This document shows, piece after piece, positions 8,379 to 15,285 of a DNA stretch of 64,000 bases. The DNA is taken from the NCBI RefSeq assembly GCF_013128195.2, contig NZ_CP053452.2, positions 6,696,001-6,760,000 on the forward strand, written 5' to 3'. The notes under the pieces were generated by a model. It was not told where the DNA came from, searched no databases, and saw only the letters and a list, made by a program, of their open reading frames with translations. This stretch comes from Frigoriglobus tundricola. Its GTDB lineage: Bacteria; Planctomycetota; Planctomycetia; Gemmatales; Gemmataceae. Each line of letters opens with the position of its first letter. Position 1 is the stretch's first letter. The position numbers were made by a program, and so were the translations under genes.

Positions 8379-8468
8379 GCCGAACGATCAAGCTCACCGG
8401 CCGCGCCCCACGCGCTCGGTGCCACAAACAAGCTATGTGCGGCGGTCCGGTGCAGCGCCCGGTTCGGC
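8379..8468 (-). other. attC site M (90 bp), first cassette
   Basis: R'' GCCGAAC (8462-8468), R' GTTCGGC (8379-8385). It closes the cassette nearest attI. Confidence 0.85.
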
Positions 8469-8472
8469 GTGC

Positions 8473-9042
8473 TTAGGGACGAGGCTCCACATCGATCACA
8501 TGCCCCGCCGCAACCAACTCCTCGATCTGACTCAGGACGTACTCCCCAGCGGCATGGGCTCGGCCTCGGACCTCGTTGGAGCCGATGACCGCCGGCCGAT
8601 CTGCTGGCCCTACCGTGACCCAAGTTGCGACCGAAAGCGTCGTCTCCCTCCGCTTGCCGCCCCGCTCCGGGATGAGTCCGAAAGCCGGTTCGTTGGACAC
8701 CCGACAAGCAACCGTGGGCGTGACCCGCACCGGCACCTCAACGCCCATCATGGTCAGCGATTGCTTCGCTTCCTCTGGCGTCGCGCCCCACTCCGGCCCG
8801 CTGGTGCCAGTGAAGGGGCCGCGGAACACGACCGGGAGGCGAACCTCCTTCCCGCCCCACATGATCGACGGGCGGTGCTGCTCGGCCCAGGCGGGCGGTG
8901 CCTCGACAGATACCAAGAGGTAGGCATCTCGGACGGCGAGCGTCGGTCGGGTGTGCCGGGCGGATGCAATACACGCGTAGCTGATCGCACATGCAGCGAC
9001 GATCGACGCGAGCAGTGCCGGTAACCAACGAGAGCGTCGCAT
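8473..9042 (-). CDS. First cassette: exported hypothetical protein
   Basis: A 189-residue protein with an N-terminal signal or anchor segment (LPALLASIVAACAISYACIA, about residues 7-26) and a beta-rich remainder. No family recognised. The ATG at 9042 follows AGAGGC, 14 bases from the attI core, so this is the most recently integrated cassette if IntI inserts at attI as in other integrons. Longer frames running into attI were rejected because the leader spacing matches the other cassettes. Confidence 0.65.
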   Translation of the reverse strand: MRRSRWLPALLASIVAACAISYACIASARHTRPTLAVRDAYLLVSVEAPPAWAEQHRPSIMWGGKEVRLPVVFRGPFTGTSGPEWGATPEEAKQSLTMMGVEVPVRVTPTVACRVSNEPAFGLIPERGGKRRETTLSVATWVTVGPADRPAVIGSNEVRGRAHAAGEYVLSQIEELVAAGHVIDVEPRP

Positions 9043-9055
9043 GTCTGCCTCTGCC

Positions 9056-9190
9056 GCCGAACTCAGTATTAGCTCGCGAGGGCCGACCGCCGGCTCCTCG
9101 CGGGTTTGGCATGCTATCACCGGCCCTGGGCCGGTGATAGCATGCCAAACCCGCATCCTAACACGGTAACGGCCGCTGTGCGACCGCCGG
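9056..9190 (-). other. attI-like primary integration site
   Basis: The region between the intI stop codon and the first cassette. The cassette junction core GTTCGGC is at 9056-9062, preceded on the minus strand by an AATACTGA stretch. Similar GTATTRG-containing sequence flanks the cores at 13118 and 62595, which is why I call these attI rather than attC: there is no matching R''/L'' hairpin partner. It lies 3' of intI, the reverse of class 1 integrons. Confidence 0.7.
9100..9154. terminator. Perfect 27-bp inverted repeat inside attI region
   Basis: Arms 9100-9126 and 9128-9154 are perfectly complementary around a single central base. The arms are mixed in composition (GGTTTGGCATGCTATCACC) and are not followed by a T run. 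It could be a bidirectional terminator between intI and the array, or a structural part of attI. The sequence alone cannot decide. Confidence 0.5.
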
Positions 9191-10183
9191 TCACATCGCG
9201 TCCAGCGGGCTGGTCACCCCGCGCCCGCCTCGGTTCAGCACGTGCGTGTAGATCATCGTCGTCTCCACGCTCTCGTGCCCGAGTAGCTCCTGCACCGTGC
9301 GGATGTCCGTGCCCGCCTCGATCAGGTGCGTCGCGAAACTGTGACGCAGGGTGTGCGCGGTGGCCGGCTTCTTCACCCCCGCCGCACGCACCGCCGCCGT
9401 CACCGCCCGGCTCACCGCCGACTCGTGGTAGTGGTGCCGGCGCTCCGCCCCGGAGCGCGGGTCCACCGACCGCCGGGACGCCGGGAACACGTACTGCCAC
9501 GCCCATTCCGCCGCCGCCGCCGGGTACTTCACCGCCACCGCCGACGGCAGGTGCACCCGACCGAACCCGGCCGCCAGGTCCGCGGCGTGCAGCGCCCGCG
9601 CCGCGGCCAACTGGTCCCGGAGCGCCGGCGCCACCGCCGCCGGCAGCACCGTCACCCGGTCCTTGTTCCCCTTCCCCTCCCGGATCGTAATCTGGTTCAG
9701 CCCGAAGTCAATGTCTTTCACCCGCAACCGCAAACACTCCATCAGCCGCGCGCCCGTTCCGTACAGCGCCCGGCCGATCAACCCGTTCACCCCCTCCAGC
9801 CGCCCCAGCACCGCCCGCACCTCCTCGCGCGTCAGCACCACCGGCAGCCGCTTCGGCCGGTTCGCCCGGACCACCCGCAGTTGGTCCAGCGGGCGGTCCA
9901 GCACCGCGCCGTACAGGAACAGCAGCGCGCACAGCGCCTGGTTCTGCGTCGAGGCCGCCACGTTCCGCACCACCGCCAGGTGCGTCAGGAACGCGTTCAC
10001 CTCCCGCTCGGCCATAGAACTCGGGTGGCGGATGCCGTGGTACCGGATGAACCGCTCGGCCCACTCGGCGTACGCGTCCTCGGTGCGGATGCTGTAGTGC
10101 CGCACCCGGCACGCGTGGCGGAGCCGGTCGAGCAGCTTGGGCGGCGGGGGCGGCGGGAGCGGCGGGGGCGGCGGGAGCGACAT
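9191..10183 (-). CDS. intI: Integron integrase (tyrosine recombinase)
   Basis: Site-specific recombinase that inserts and excises gene cassettes by attI x attC and attC x attC recombination. The 330-residue protein has a proline-rich N-terminus (4-15), a SAM-like core-binding domain (about 16-105) and a tyrosine-recombinase catalytic domain. Catalytic residues visible are R146 (GTGARLME), the lysine of the EGKGNKDRV strand, H277/R280 ([11 protein letters not shown]), H303 ([10 protein letters not shown]) and nucleophile Y312 ([13 protein letters not shown]). The insertion [10 protein letters not shown]...WAWQYVFPA...DPRSG...RRHH (about 211-252) is the IntI-specific extra domain that contacts the attC extrahelical bases, and it separates this from phage or XerCD enzymes. 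It reads in the same direction as the cassettes. The frame is intact. Confidence 0.96.
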   Translation of the reverse strand: MSLPPPPPLPPPPPPKLLDRLRHACRVRHYSIRTEDAYAEWAERFIRYHGIRHPSSMAEREVNAFLTHLAVVRNVAASTQNQALCALLFLYGAVLDRPLDQLRVVRANRPKRLPVVLTREEVRAVLGRLEGVNGLIGRALYGTGARLMECLRLRVKDIDFGLNQITIREGKGNKDRVTVLPAAVAPALRDQLAAARALHAADLAAGFGRVHLPSAVAVKYPAAAAEWAWQYVFPASRRSVDPRSGAERRHHYHESAVSRAVTAAVRAAGVKKPATAHTLRHSFATHLIEAGTDIRTVQELLGHESVETTMIYTHVLNRGGRGVTSPLDAM

Positions 10184-10299
10184 GCTGTGGCCCGGAATGG
10201 ATCTGGCAATATGTTCACGTGGATAAGATGCCAGTTGGCGCCCGGTGCGTCAAGATCCGACCGGTCGCACCCGCCGGTGCCGCTCGTCGGGTGCCCCAC

Positions 10300-10416
10300 G
10301 TGCAGAGTCGCACACAAAAATGTAACATATGTTTATATGCCAACGTTTTATGGTGTAATATATTTTGCGAATTGGATGTGCGGTACACTATGGGGCGACA
10401 CGGAGGAGCCGAAGAC
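10300..10416. promoter_or_regulatory. AT-rich divergent control region upstream of intI
   Basis: A sharply AT-rich stretch (10313-10380) in a GC-rich window, between intI on the minus strand and the small gene at 10417 on the plus strand. It holds an ATATG-rich palindromic patch (ACATATGT, 10325-10332). It also holds half-sites resembling the LexA-like operators at 19276-19337: CACAC/TGTAA around 10311-10325 and GTGTAA at 10353-10358. Promoter function is inferred from position and composition. Confidence 0.4.
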
Positions 10417-10644
10417 GTGACCCGATCCGTCCGGCGGACCTATCGCCTCTCGGCCAACGCCCTGTGTCACGACGTGTGGTTCAACCGCCGGGGCGAACTG
10501 GTCGTCGAACGGGAGGCCGCGCCGGCGCCGTCCGAGGCCGAATCGCTCCTGTACCGCCGGGCCGAGGCGCTCGTGGCCGAATGCGGCGGGGAAGGGTGCC
10601 CGATCGATTCATCGGACGTGCAGGTCGCCACGGACGCGCCGTGA
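10417..10644 (+). CDS. Small conserved-looking hypothetical protein
   Basis: A 75-residue protein. The GTG start at 10417 lies ten bases after GGAGG. The sequence starts TRSVRRTYRLSANALCHDVWFNRRGELVVER, has a negatively charged middle and two Cys residues near the end (ECGGEGCP). It is transcribed away from intI across the AT-rich region. It is not followed by an attC, so it is probably not a cassette gene. Function unknown. Confidence 0.55.
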   Translation: MTRSVRRTYRLSANALCHDVWFNRRGELVVEREAAPAPSEAESLLYRRAEALVAECGGEGCPIDSSDVQVATDAP

Positions 10645-10984
10645 TCTCGTGCCCGAACCCGGCACTCGGGTCGCGGGTCGGGCCGATCGAAAATCGGAAG
10701 CCAGAGGTGCGTAAAGTCGAAGACATGAACGGGCCGCGGACCCGCGCGAAGAACGGCGCGGCGCCGCGGGACGTGCCGGACCCGGCAGACCCGGCCCGCG
10801 GCACCGCGACTCCGGCGCCGGGGGCGAAACCGCATGTAACCGGGTGCAACGGTGGCGGGCGCCGCGAGCGGGCCGGGACCGGTCGGCGAGAGCCGGACCG
10901 AGAAATGGGCACCGTGTTGATCCGGCCCGCGATACCGGCGCTCACCGGCGCTCGCCGGCGCTCGCCGGCACTCAAGAGCCGCGT

Positions 10985-11203
10985 TCCGAGCGGCGTTACG
11001 GGACCCGGACCTCCCCAAGCGCGCCACCCGGAGGCGGCGTCCTGGGTCGTGTTGGCGAACCGCACCGGCTTGCCGCCCTTGAGGGGGTTCGGCACCCGCA
11101 CCGCCAGGGCGTACCGGCCGGCCTTCACCCCGCTCACGTCCAGGGTCTCGGCCCACACCCGCGGCTCCGCTCCGGGTAGCAGCCCGGTCAACTTCCCCGT
11201 GCC
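10985..11203 (-). pseudogene. 3' fragment of a DUF4832 gene copy
   Basis: About 70 codons homologous to the C-terminus of the intact gene at 13463-14836 (PRVWAETLDVSGVKAGRYALAVRVPNPLKGG). The upstream part is missing. The fragment stops exactly where attC N begins, at a GGCGAAC that in the intact gene continues as coding sequence (near 13670). The region 10645-10984 left of it holds no recognisable gene, only a short CTCGCCGG tandem repeat near 10940-10975. Confidence 0.75.
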
Positions 11204-11316
11204 GGCGAACGATGCAGCTCACCGGCCCGGCCGAGACACCAGTAGCACACACGGACGACCGGTGAGCAACGGGAAACAAGCTACGCGGCCGGGTCCGGTG
11301 CCGCGTGGGGTTCGGC
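11204..11316 (-). other. attC site N (113 bp), fused to pseudogene
   Basis: Long-form attC. R'' GCCGAAC is at 11310-11316. R' is GTTCGCC (11204-11210), contributed by the DUF4832 gene fragment rather than by a neighbouring cassette. The L boxes are intact. Confidence 0.8.
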
Positions 11317-11712
11317 GCGCCTTTGCGCCGACGGTGGCAACTCGGACCCGCAGAACCTCGTCCGACTCCAGTCCACCAAGATGCACACCGAGCCATCGCC
11401 GTCTCGGAAGCATCGTGACACAAACTGGGCGGAGAGAAATATGTCCGGGTGTTCGGTCAGGTACTCCCGCCAGTCCGCCTCCCAGTCGCCGAACCGCCAG
11501 GCGTCATCATTTGCCAGGAACCGTCCCCCGAATACGGTCGGGACGGAAGCGATACCGGGGGCAACGCCGAAGAAACTCGCTTCCCGTTGCTCGTCGGCCA
11601 ACTCCGCGACCAGTCGCTGGTTGGACAGCGTCAGGCCGGCCCACCATCGCCGCACCGCATCGCACGCCGCGTCGGGAACACCGTCGAGCAAGGAAGGTGG
11701 GAGTTCCTCCAA
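11281..11712 (-). CDS. Cassette hypothetical protein, probable TTG start
   Basis: A protein of about 143 residues. No ATG or GTG lies at the right place, but TTG at 11712 follows GGAGGGC with normal spacing, so a TTG start is proposed. The body is Trp/Phe-rich and acidic (RFGDWEADWREYLTEHPDIF, SVCILVDWSRTRFC). It ends AEPHAAPDPAA inside attC N. No family recognised; the composition resembles small immunity proteins. Confidence 0.55.
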   Translation of the reverse strand: MEELPPSLLDGVPDAACDAVRRWWAGLTLSNQRLVAELADEQREASFFGVAPGIASVPTVFGGRFLANDDAWRFGDWEADWREYLTEHPDIFLSAQFVSRCFRDGDGSVCILVDWSRTRFCGSELPPSAQRRAEPHAAPDPAA

Positions 11713-11741
11713 CTGCGCCCTCCACGGCTCGGGGTTTCCGC

Positions 11742-11831
11742 GCCGAGCGAAATAGCTCACCGGCCGCGCACGGAGCGACCGGTGAGGGAAACAACCGATT
11801 TGCCGTGGTCCGGTGCAGCGGCCTGTTCGGC
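11742..11831 (-). other. attC site O (90 bp, variant R')
   Basis: R'' GCCGAAC (11825-11831) and variant R' GCTCGGC (11742-11748), so the core GTT is changed to GCT. This should weaken recombination at this junction. Confidence 0.75.
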
Positions 11832-11885
11832 CTCTTGGCACCCCGTTAGTGACCACTCCTCGAATGGTGCGGCTGGAGTAAGAAC

Positions 11886-12347
11886 CTAGTCCTTATCTTT
11901 CGCGCGCTTGAATTTAGGTGATTTCACGTCTTTGCCTTGGACGAGAGACGTGAGCGACAGTTCCTCATTTGTGACTGCCACCTTCGATTTGAGCGTCCTC
12001 CTCTTCCCGTCCTCCTCGATCGTGAGTTCGATTTCCGTGTCCTTGACGAACGAGTATTTCCCCGTGACGCTGCTCCCCTTCTCCGAGCCGGGGACGCGGT
12101 TCTTGAGTTCGGGGATGTCGCCCTCCGTGTACGTGACCGTTCCGTCCTTCTTGAACTCAACGAATACCTTTCGAGTGAACACTTCGTCCTTCACCCCCTC
12201 GCGGTTGCTCTTGATCGTGAACGTCGATTCTCCCTGCCAACGGCCGAGGATCATCTCGGCGGGTTTGGGGTTTGGGTCGGCAGCTGCGAGGAGACATGAG
12301 GAAACGACGAACGTTACGCTGGAGAGAATGAAACGACTCAGGAACAT
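11886..12347 (-). CDS. Secreted lipocalin-like protein (TIGR03066-like)
   Basis: A 153-residue protein with a clear signal peptide (residues 1-25, FILSSVTFVVSSCLLAAA) and a beta-rich domain starting ILGRWQGESTFTIKS, with alternating KDGTVTYTEGD and KYSFVKDTEIELTIEEDGK strands. This pattern matches Gemmata paralogous families (TIGR03066/03067) of putative lipocalin-like fold. The start is the ATG at 12347 after GGAGG. It lies between attC P and attC O, but the distance to P (42 bp) is longer than in other cassettes. Confidence 0.7.
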   Translation of the reverse strand: MFLSRFILSSVTFVVSSCLLAAADPNPKPAEMILGRWQGESTFTIKSNREGVKDEVFTRKVFVEFKKDGTVTYTEGDIPELKNRVPGSEKGSSVTGKYSFVKDTEIELTIEEDGKRRTLKSKVAVTNEELSLTSLVQGKDVKSPKFKRAKDKD

Positions 12348-12389
12348 AGCGACCTCCACACTTGGACACTCATTACTCCGCCTTCTTGT

Positions 12390-12479
12390 ACCGAGCGAAA
12401 TAGCTCACCGGCCGCGCACGGAGCGACCGGTGCGGGAAACAATCTATGTGCGGCGGTCCGGTGCAGCGCGGGGTTCGGC
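12390..12479 (-). other. attC site P (90 bp, variant R')
   Basis: R'' GCCGAAC (12473-12479) and degenerate R' GCTCGGT (12390-12396). The upstream gene stops inside it, at 12444. Confidence 0.75.
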
Positions 12480-12785
12480 GTCTTGGCCACCCACCGGCAG
12501 CAACCCGTGGATGGCCCGCAGTTCGTGCCACGCTACCACCCGGACGGACTCCTCGTCGGTCACCAAGAAGCCGGGGGCGTACCCGAACCCCGATCCCGGC
12601 CGCGGCGGGTTGGTCGGCAGTCGCTCGGCCTCGTAGTCGAAGTACCAGCCCGCTGACACCCGTCGGCCCGGCGCCAGCCGCCACCTGTACCCCTTGACCG
12701 GAGGTATGCCGGCGATGTGATGCCGCGCAATGGCGAGTACCAACTCTGGAACTGGCGAGCCACCCATCCCATCTACCTCTGGCAC
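12444..12785 (-). CDS. Cassette hypothetical protein 2 of a two-gene cassette
   Basis: A soluble protein of about 113 residues. The start is GTG at 12785, with TTG at 12788 as an alternative. Central region: YRWRLAPGRRVSAGWYFDYEAERL. It begins within ten bases of the stop of the gene upstream, so both are probably translated from one cassette message. The C-terminus (AEPRAAPDRRT) is encoded by attC P. No family recognised. Confidence 0.6.
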   Translation of the reverse strand: MPEVDGMGGSPVPELVLAIARHHIAGIPPVKGYRWRLAPGRRVSAGWYFDYEAERLPTNPPRPGSGFGYAPGFLVTDEESVRVVAWHELRAIHGLLPVGGQDAEPRAAPDRRT

Positions 12786-12794
12786 CAAAGATTG

Positions 12795-13103
12795 TTATTC
12801 GGCGTCTGGCCCGCCCCGCAAAGACGCCACCGCTTCCAGCCACTCCGGGTTGGCAAGCGAGAGCGCGATCTGCCGCGGAAACCCCAGGTGCTTGTTGCTC
12901 CAACGATAGCCGCCCACGTCGGTGGCGTGAAGGTGGACGTGCCACGCTTGCGGATCGTATCCGAGATCGACTCCGGCGATGGGGACCAAGAACGCGTGCC
13001 CATGACGAATGCGGTCGGCGCGGGTCCATTCCCGGGGCATGCCCATCGGCAGCCATTGCCCGAGCAGAGCGTGCATCGCGCACTGTGCTGGCGTCAACCG
13101 CAC
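12795..13103 (-). CDS. Cassette hypothetical protein 1 of a two-gene cassette
   Basis: A 102-residue protein. The GTG start at 13103 lies just after GGCGAAGG in the leader next to the attI-like core at 13118. Distinctive segment: DPQAWHVHLHATDVGGYRWSNKHLGFPRQIAL. Being next to attI, it would be the first cassette of the second array. Function unknown. Confidence 0.62.
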   Translation of the reverse strand: MRLTPAQCAMHALLGQWLPMGMPREWTRADRIRHGHAFLVPIAGVDLGYDPQAWHVHLHATDVGGYRWSNKHLGFPRQIALSLANPEWLEAVASLRGGPDAE

Positions 13104-13117
13104 CCTTCGCCTCTCTC

Positions 13118-13150
13118 GCCGAACCTCGTATTGGTTCCCCGGGCCGTTCC
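13118..13150 (-). other. attI-like site of a second array
   Basis: Core GTTCGGC (13118-13124) flanked by CGTATTGGTT on the plus strand. It matches the flank of the proven attI position (GTATTAG at 9067-9073) and the one at 62605. No L-box hairpin partner is present, so it is not an attC. No intI is visible next to it. From 13151 to 13462 I see no gene, only a short minus-strand frame without a start. Confidence 0.5.
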
Positions 13151-13462
13151 GCGTTCATTTGCCTCGCGGGGCAACCGAACACGTGGGAGCGGACCGGAAA
13201 CCCTTCGTCATAACTCCCGCCAGGATAACCGATCCGGCAGAATGTTCAAGCACACATCGGTTCCGCGTTTATGTGCTTCGGGCGGCGAAGGTCCACGATT
13301 CTGTGAGGTTGCTCGGCCGCGACACCGGGTGCGGTCGGAGTTCCAGAAGGCGCTGTTCAGCTTCGAGGGGGGCCATGTCATCCCCCCAGGCGACATCACT
13401 CTGTCCGACGAGGTTGGGTCCGGCACCGCTCGCCGGCAGCGCGAGCCGCGTCCCGAGCGGCG

Positions 13463-14836
13463 TTACGGGACCCGGACCTCCCCGAGCGCGAGCCACCCGG
13501 CGGCGGCCTGGGTCGTGTTGGCGAACCGCACCGGCTTGCCGCCCTTGAGGGGGTTCGGCACCCGCACCGCCAGGGCGTACCGGCCGGCCCTCACCCCGCT
13601 CACGTCCAGGGTCTCGGCCCACACCCGCGGCTTCGCTCCGGGCAGCAGCCCGGTCAGCTTCCCCGTGCCGGCGAACGCCTTCACCGCCGCGCCGTCGGCC
13701 AGGAGCCCCCACTCCGGCTTCCAGTCGTAATAGAACGGGGCCACCCCGCGGTTCTCCAGCTCCAGGCGCACACTCAACTGGCCCTTCTGAACGTCCCCGA
13801 TCGTCACCGCCGGGGCGTGGAACTCGTACCCCATCCGCCGCACCTCCTCCTCGGCCCGGCGCACGCGCTCGGCGCCCTGCTTCTTCGCGAACATGCCGCT
13901 GTCCATCAGCCAGGTGACGTGGGTCGCCTCCACGCACGTGCGAAAGTTCTGGATCTGCACGTGGCCCGGTGCCCGATCGAACACCCGGCCCCAGGCCTCG
14001 GGGCGGATCTCCCCGCCGATGGGGCACGTCTTCCACTTGTTCTCGGCGTCCGGGCCGGCCGCCTTCAGGGCGGCCATGTAGAACCAGTCGTCCGCCCTGC
14101 GGCCGGTGTCCAACGTGGCCCAGGCGAACGAGTCGTCGTGGTAGCCGAACCGGCGGTCGGCGTTGGCGGCCCGCTTGTCGTCCTTGGCCCCCACCGGGTA
14201 CCGCAGCAGCACCGGCGTGACCTTGAACGCCGCTTCGTAAGCGTCCAGTACCTCGATCTGCACCGCCGTGCTGGCGAACAGCTCCTCACGCGGGTACGTG
14301 TGCCACTCGCCCCAGAGGCCGAGCAGCCCGGCCGTGACGAACCCGACCCGCGGGTCGCCGTCGTACCGCTTGCCGAGCGCGGCGATGAAGCCCGTCAGGG
14401 ACTTCCGCAGGTTCTTGTCCGCGTAGTCGGGGGTCTCGATGGCGCCGCCGTCGCTCTCGGCGGAGCGCCACTTCGTCACCTTGAGCCCGCCCTTGAGCAG
14501 GAAGGCGGGGACGGCGCCGGTCTTGTTGGGGTACTCCAGGAAGATGCGGAAGACGGCCTGGTGCCCGCGCCCGGCGATGTCGTCGAGGGCCCGGTCGAGG
14601 GGCCGCCAGTCGAACGCGTCGGCCCCCGTGACGAGGGCCGAGTACGGCAGGTAGGTGAACTCCAGGCTGTGCGGGAAGGCGGTCCGCACGTCGGCCTGGT
14701 AGGGCACCAGCCCTTTCAGCGGGTTGTCCACCGGGGCCGGGGCGTACTCGAGCGGCTGGCGCGGGTCGGCGGCCCCCGGCCCGGCCCCGACGGCCGCCAC
14801 GAGTGCCAGGGCCGCCACCGTGTACGTTCGGACCAT
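13463..14836 (-). CDS. DUF4832 domain, glycosidase-like secreted protein
   Basis: A 457-residue protein with a signal peptide (MVRTYTVAALALVAAVGAG), then a TIM-barrel-like region typical of DUF4874/DUF4832 proteins: NPLKGLVPY near the mature N-terminus, a WGEWHT motif (about residue 175) and a C-terminal beta-sandwich (from about residue 355). The family is associated with carbohydrate-active loci, but its reaction is not established. The ATG at 14836 follows GGAGGGGG. The gene sits between an attI-like region and a degenerate attC and has donated the 3' fragment found at 10985-11203. Confidence 0.8.
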   Translation of the reverse strand: MVRTYTVAALALVAAVGAGPGAADPRQPLEYAPAPVDNPLKGLVPYQADVRTAFPHSLEFTYLPYSALVTGADAFDWRPLDRALDDIAGRGHQAVFRIFLEYPNKTGAVPAFLLKGGLKVTKWRSAESDGGAIETPDYADKNLRKSLTGFIAALGKRYDGDPRVGFVTAGLLGLWGEWHTYPREELFASTAVQIEVLDAYEAAFKVTPVLLRYPVGAKDDKRAANADRRFGYHDDSFAWATLDTGRRADDWFYMAALKAAGPDAENKWKTCPIGGEIRPEAWGRVFDRAPGHVQIQNFRTCVEATHVTWLMDSGMFAKKQGAERVRRAEEEVRRMGYEFHAPAVTIGDVQKGQLSVRLELENRGVAPFYYDWKPEWGLLADGAAVKAFAGTGKLTGLLPGAKPRVWAETLDVSGVRAGRYALAVRVPNPLKGGKPVRFANTTQAAAGWLALGEVRVP

Positions 14837-14863
14837 CGCATCCCCCTCCCACACGTTCCGGGC

Positions 14864-14955
14864 GCCGAACGGAACCGGCCGCCGACCCGGCCTCCAGTCT
14901 GCACCACGTCTGTACGGCGAGCAACACGAAACGAGTCACGCGGCCGGGGCGGTCG
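14864..14955 (-). other. attC remnant Q (R' side only)
   Basis: It begins GCCGAAC and contains the GCAACACGAAAC and GCGGCCGGG segments typical of the apical part of long attC sites, but lacks L'' and R''. From 14956 to 15285 no gene is visible. Confidence 0.45.
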
Positions 14956-15285
14956 GTGTGGACATGCGAGTTCGAGGACGTCCAGGCGGCCGACGATGAA
15001 GAAGGGCCCGAGAAGCGGAAAATGGCGATCCCGGCTACTGCGGGCGAACGGGTGATTCGGGCGCCCGTCCTCAACCGCCCTGGCAAGGAGGGCCGGGAAC
15101 GGGTGGCCCTCATCTTGTCGCGTTGTTCGCACCGAGGGCGAGCCCGACGGTGGAGCAACTGCGCGACCGGCCCCGCAACCGGTGACGGCGACAGCCGGCC
15201 GGGTCCGGCCGGAACGGTCGGGGGCGCGGCGAAAACGCGCGCCGCCACGGGGCGGGGCGTGGCCGTGACCGCCGTCCCCTCGGCC

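Noticed and set aside
1766-8468. Open frames running through attC sites (for example those containing LHRTAAH or AAHALF)
   Set aside because: They are translations of the recombination sites and their hairpins in several frames, without ribosome sites, and conflict with the well-placed cassette genes.
9191-10183. Phage or Xer-type recombinase
   Set aside because: The IntI-specific insertion with the [10 protein letters not shown] and DPRSG motifs and the closing [13 protein letters not shown] are diagnostic for integron integrases.
13269-14036. Long minus-strand frame overlapping the DUF4832 gene
   Set aside because: It is a shadow frame of GC-rich coding DNA; the DUF4832 frame has a signal peptide, family motifs and a ribosome site.
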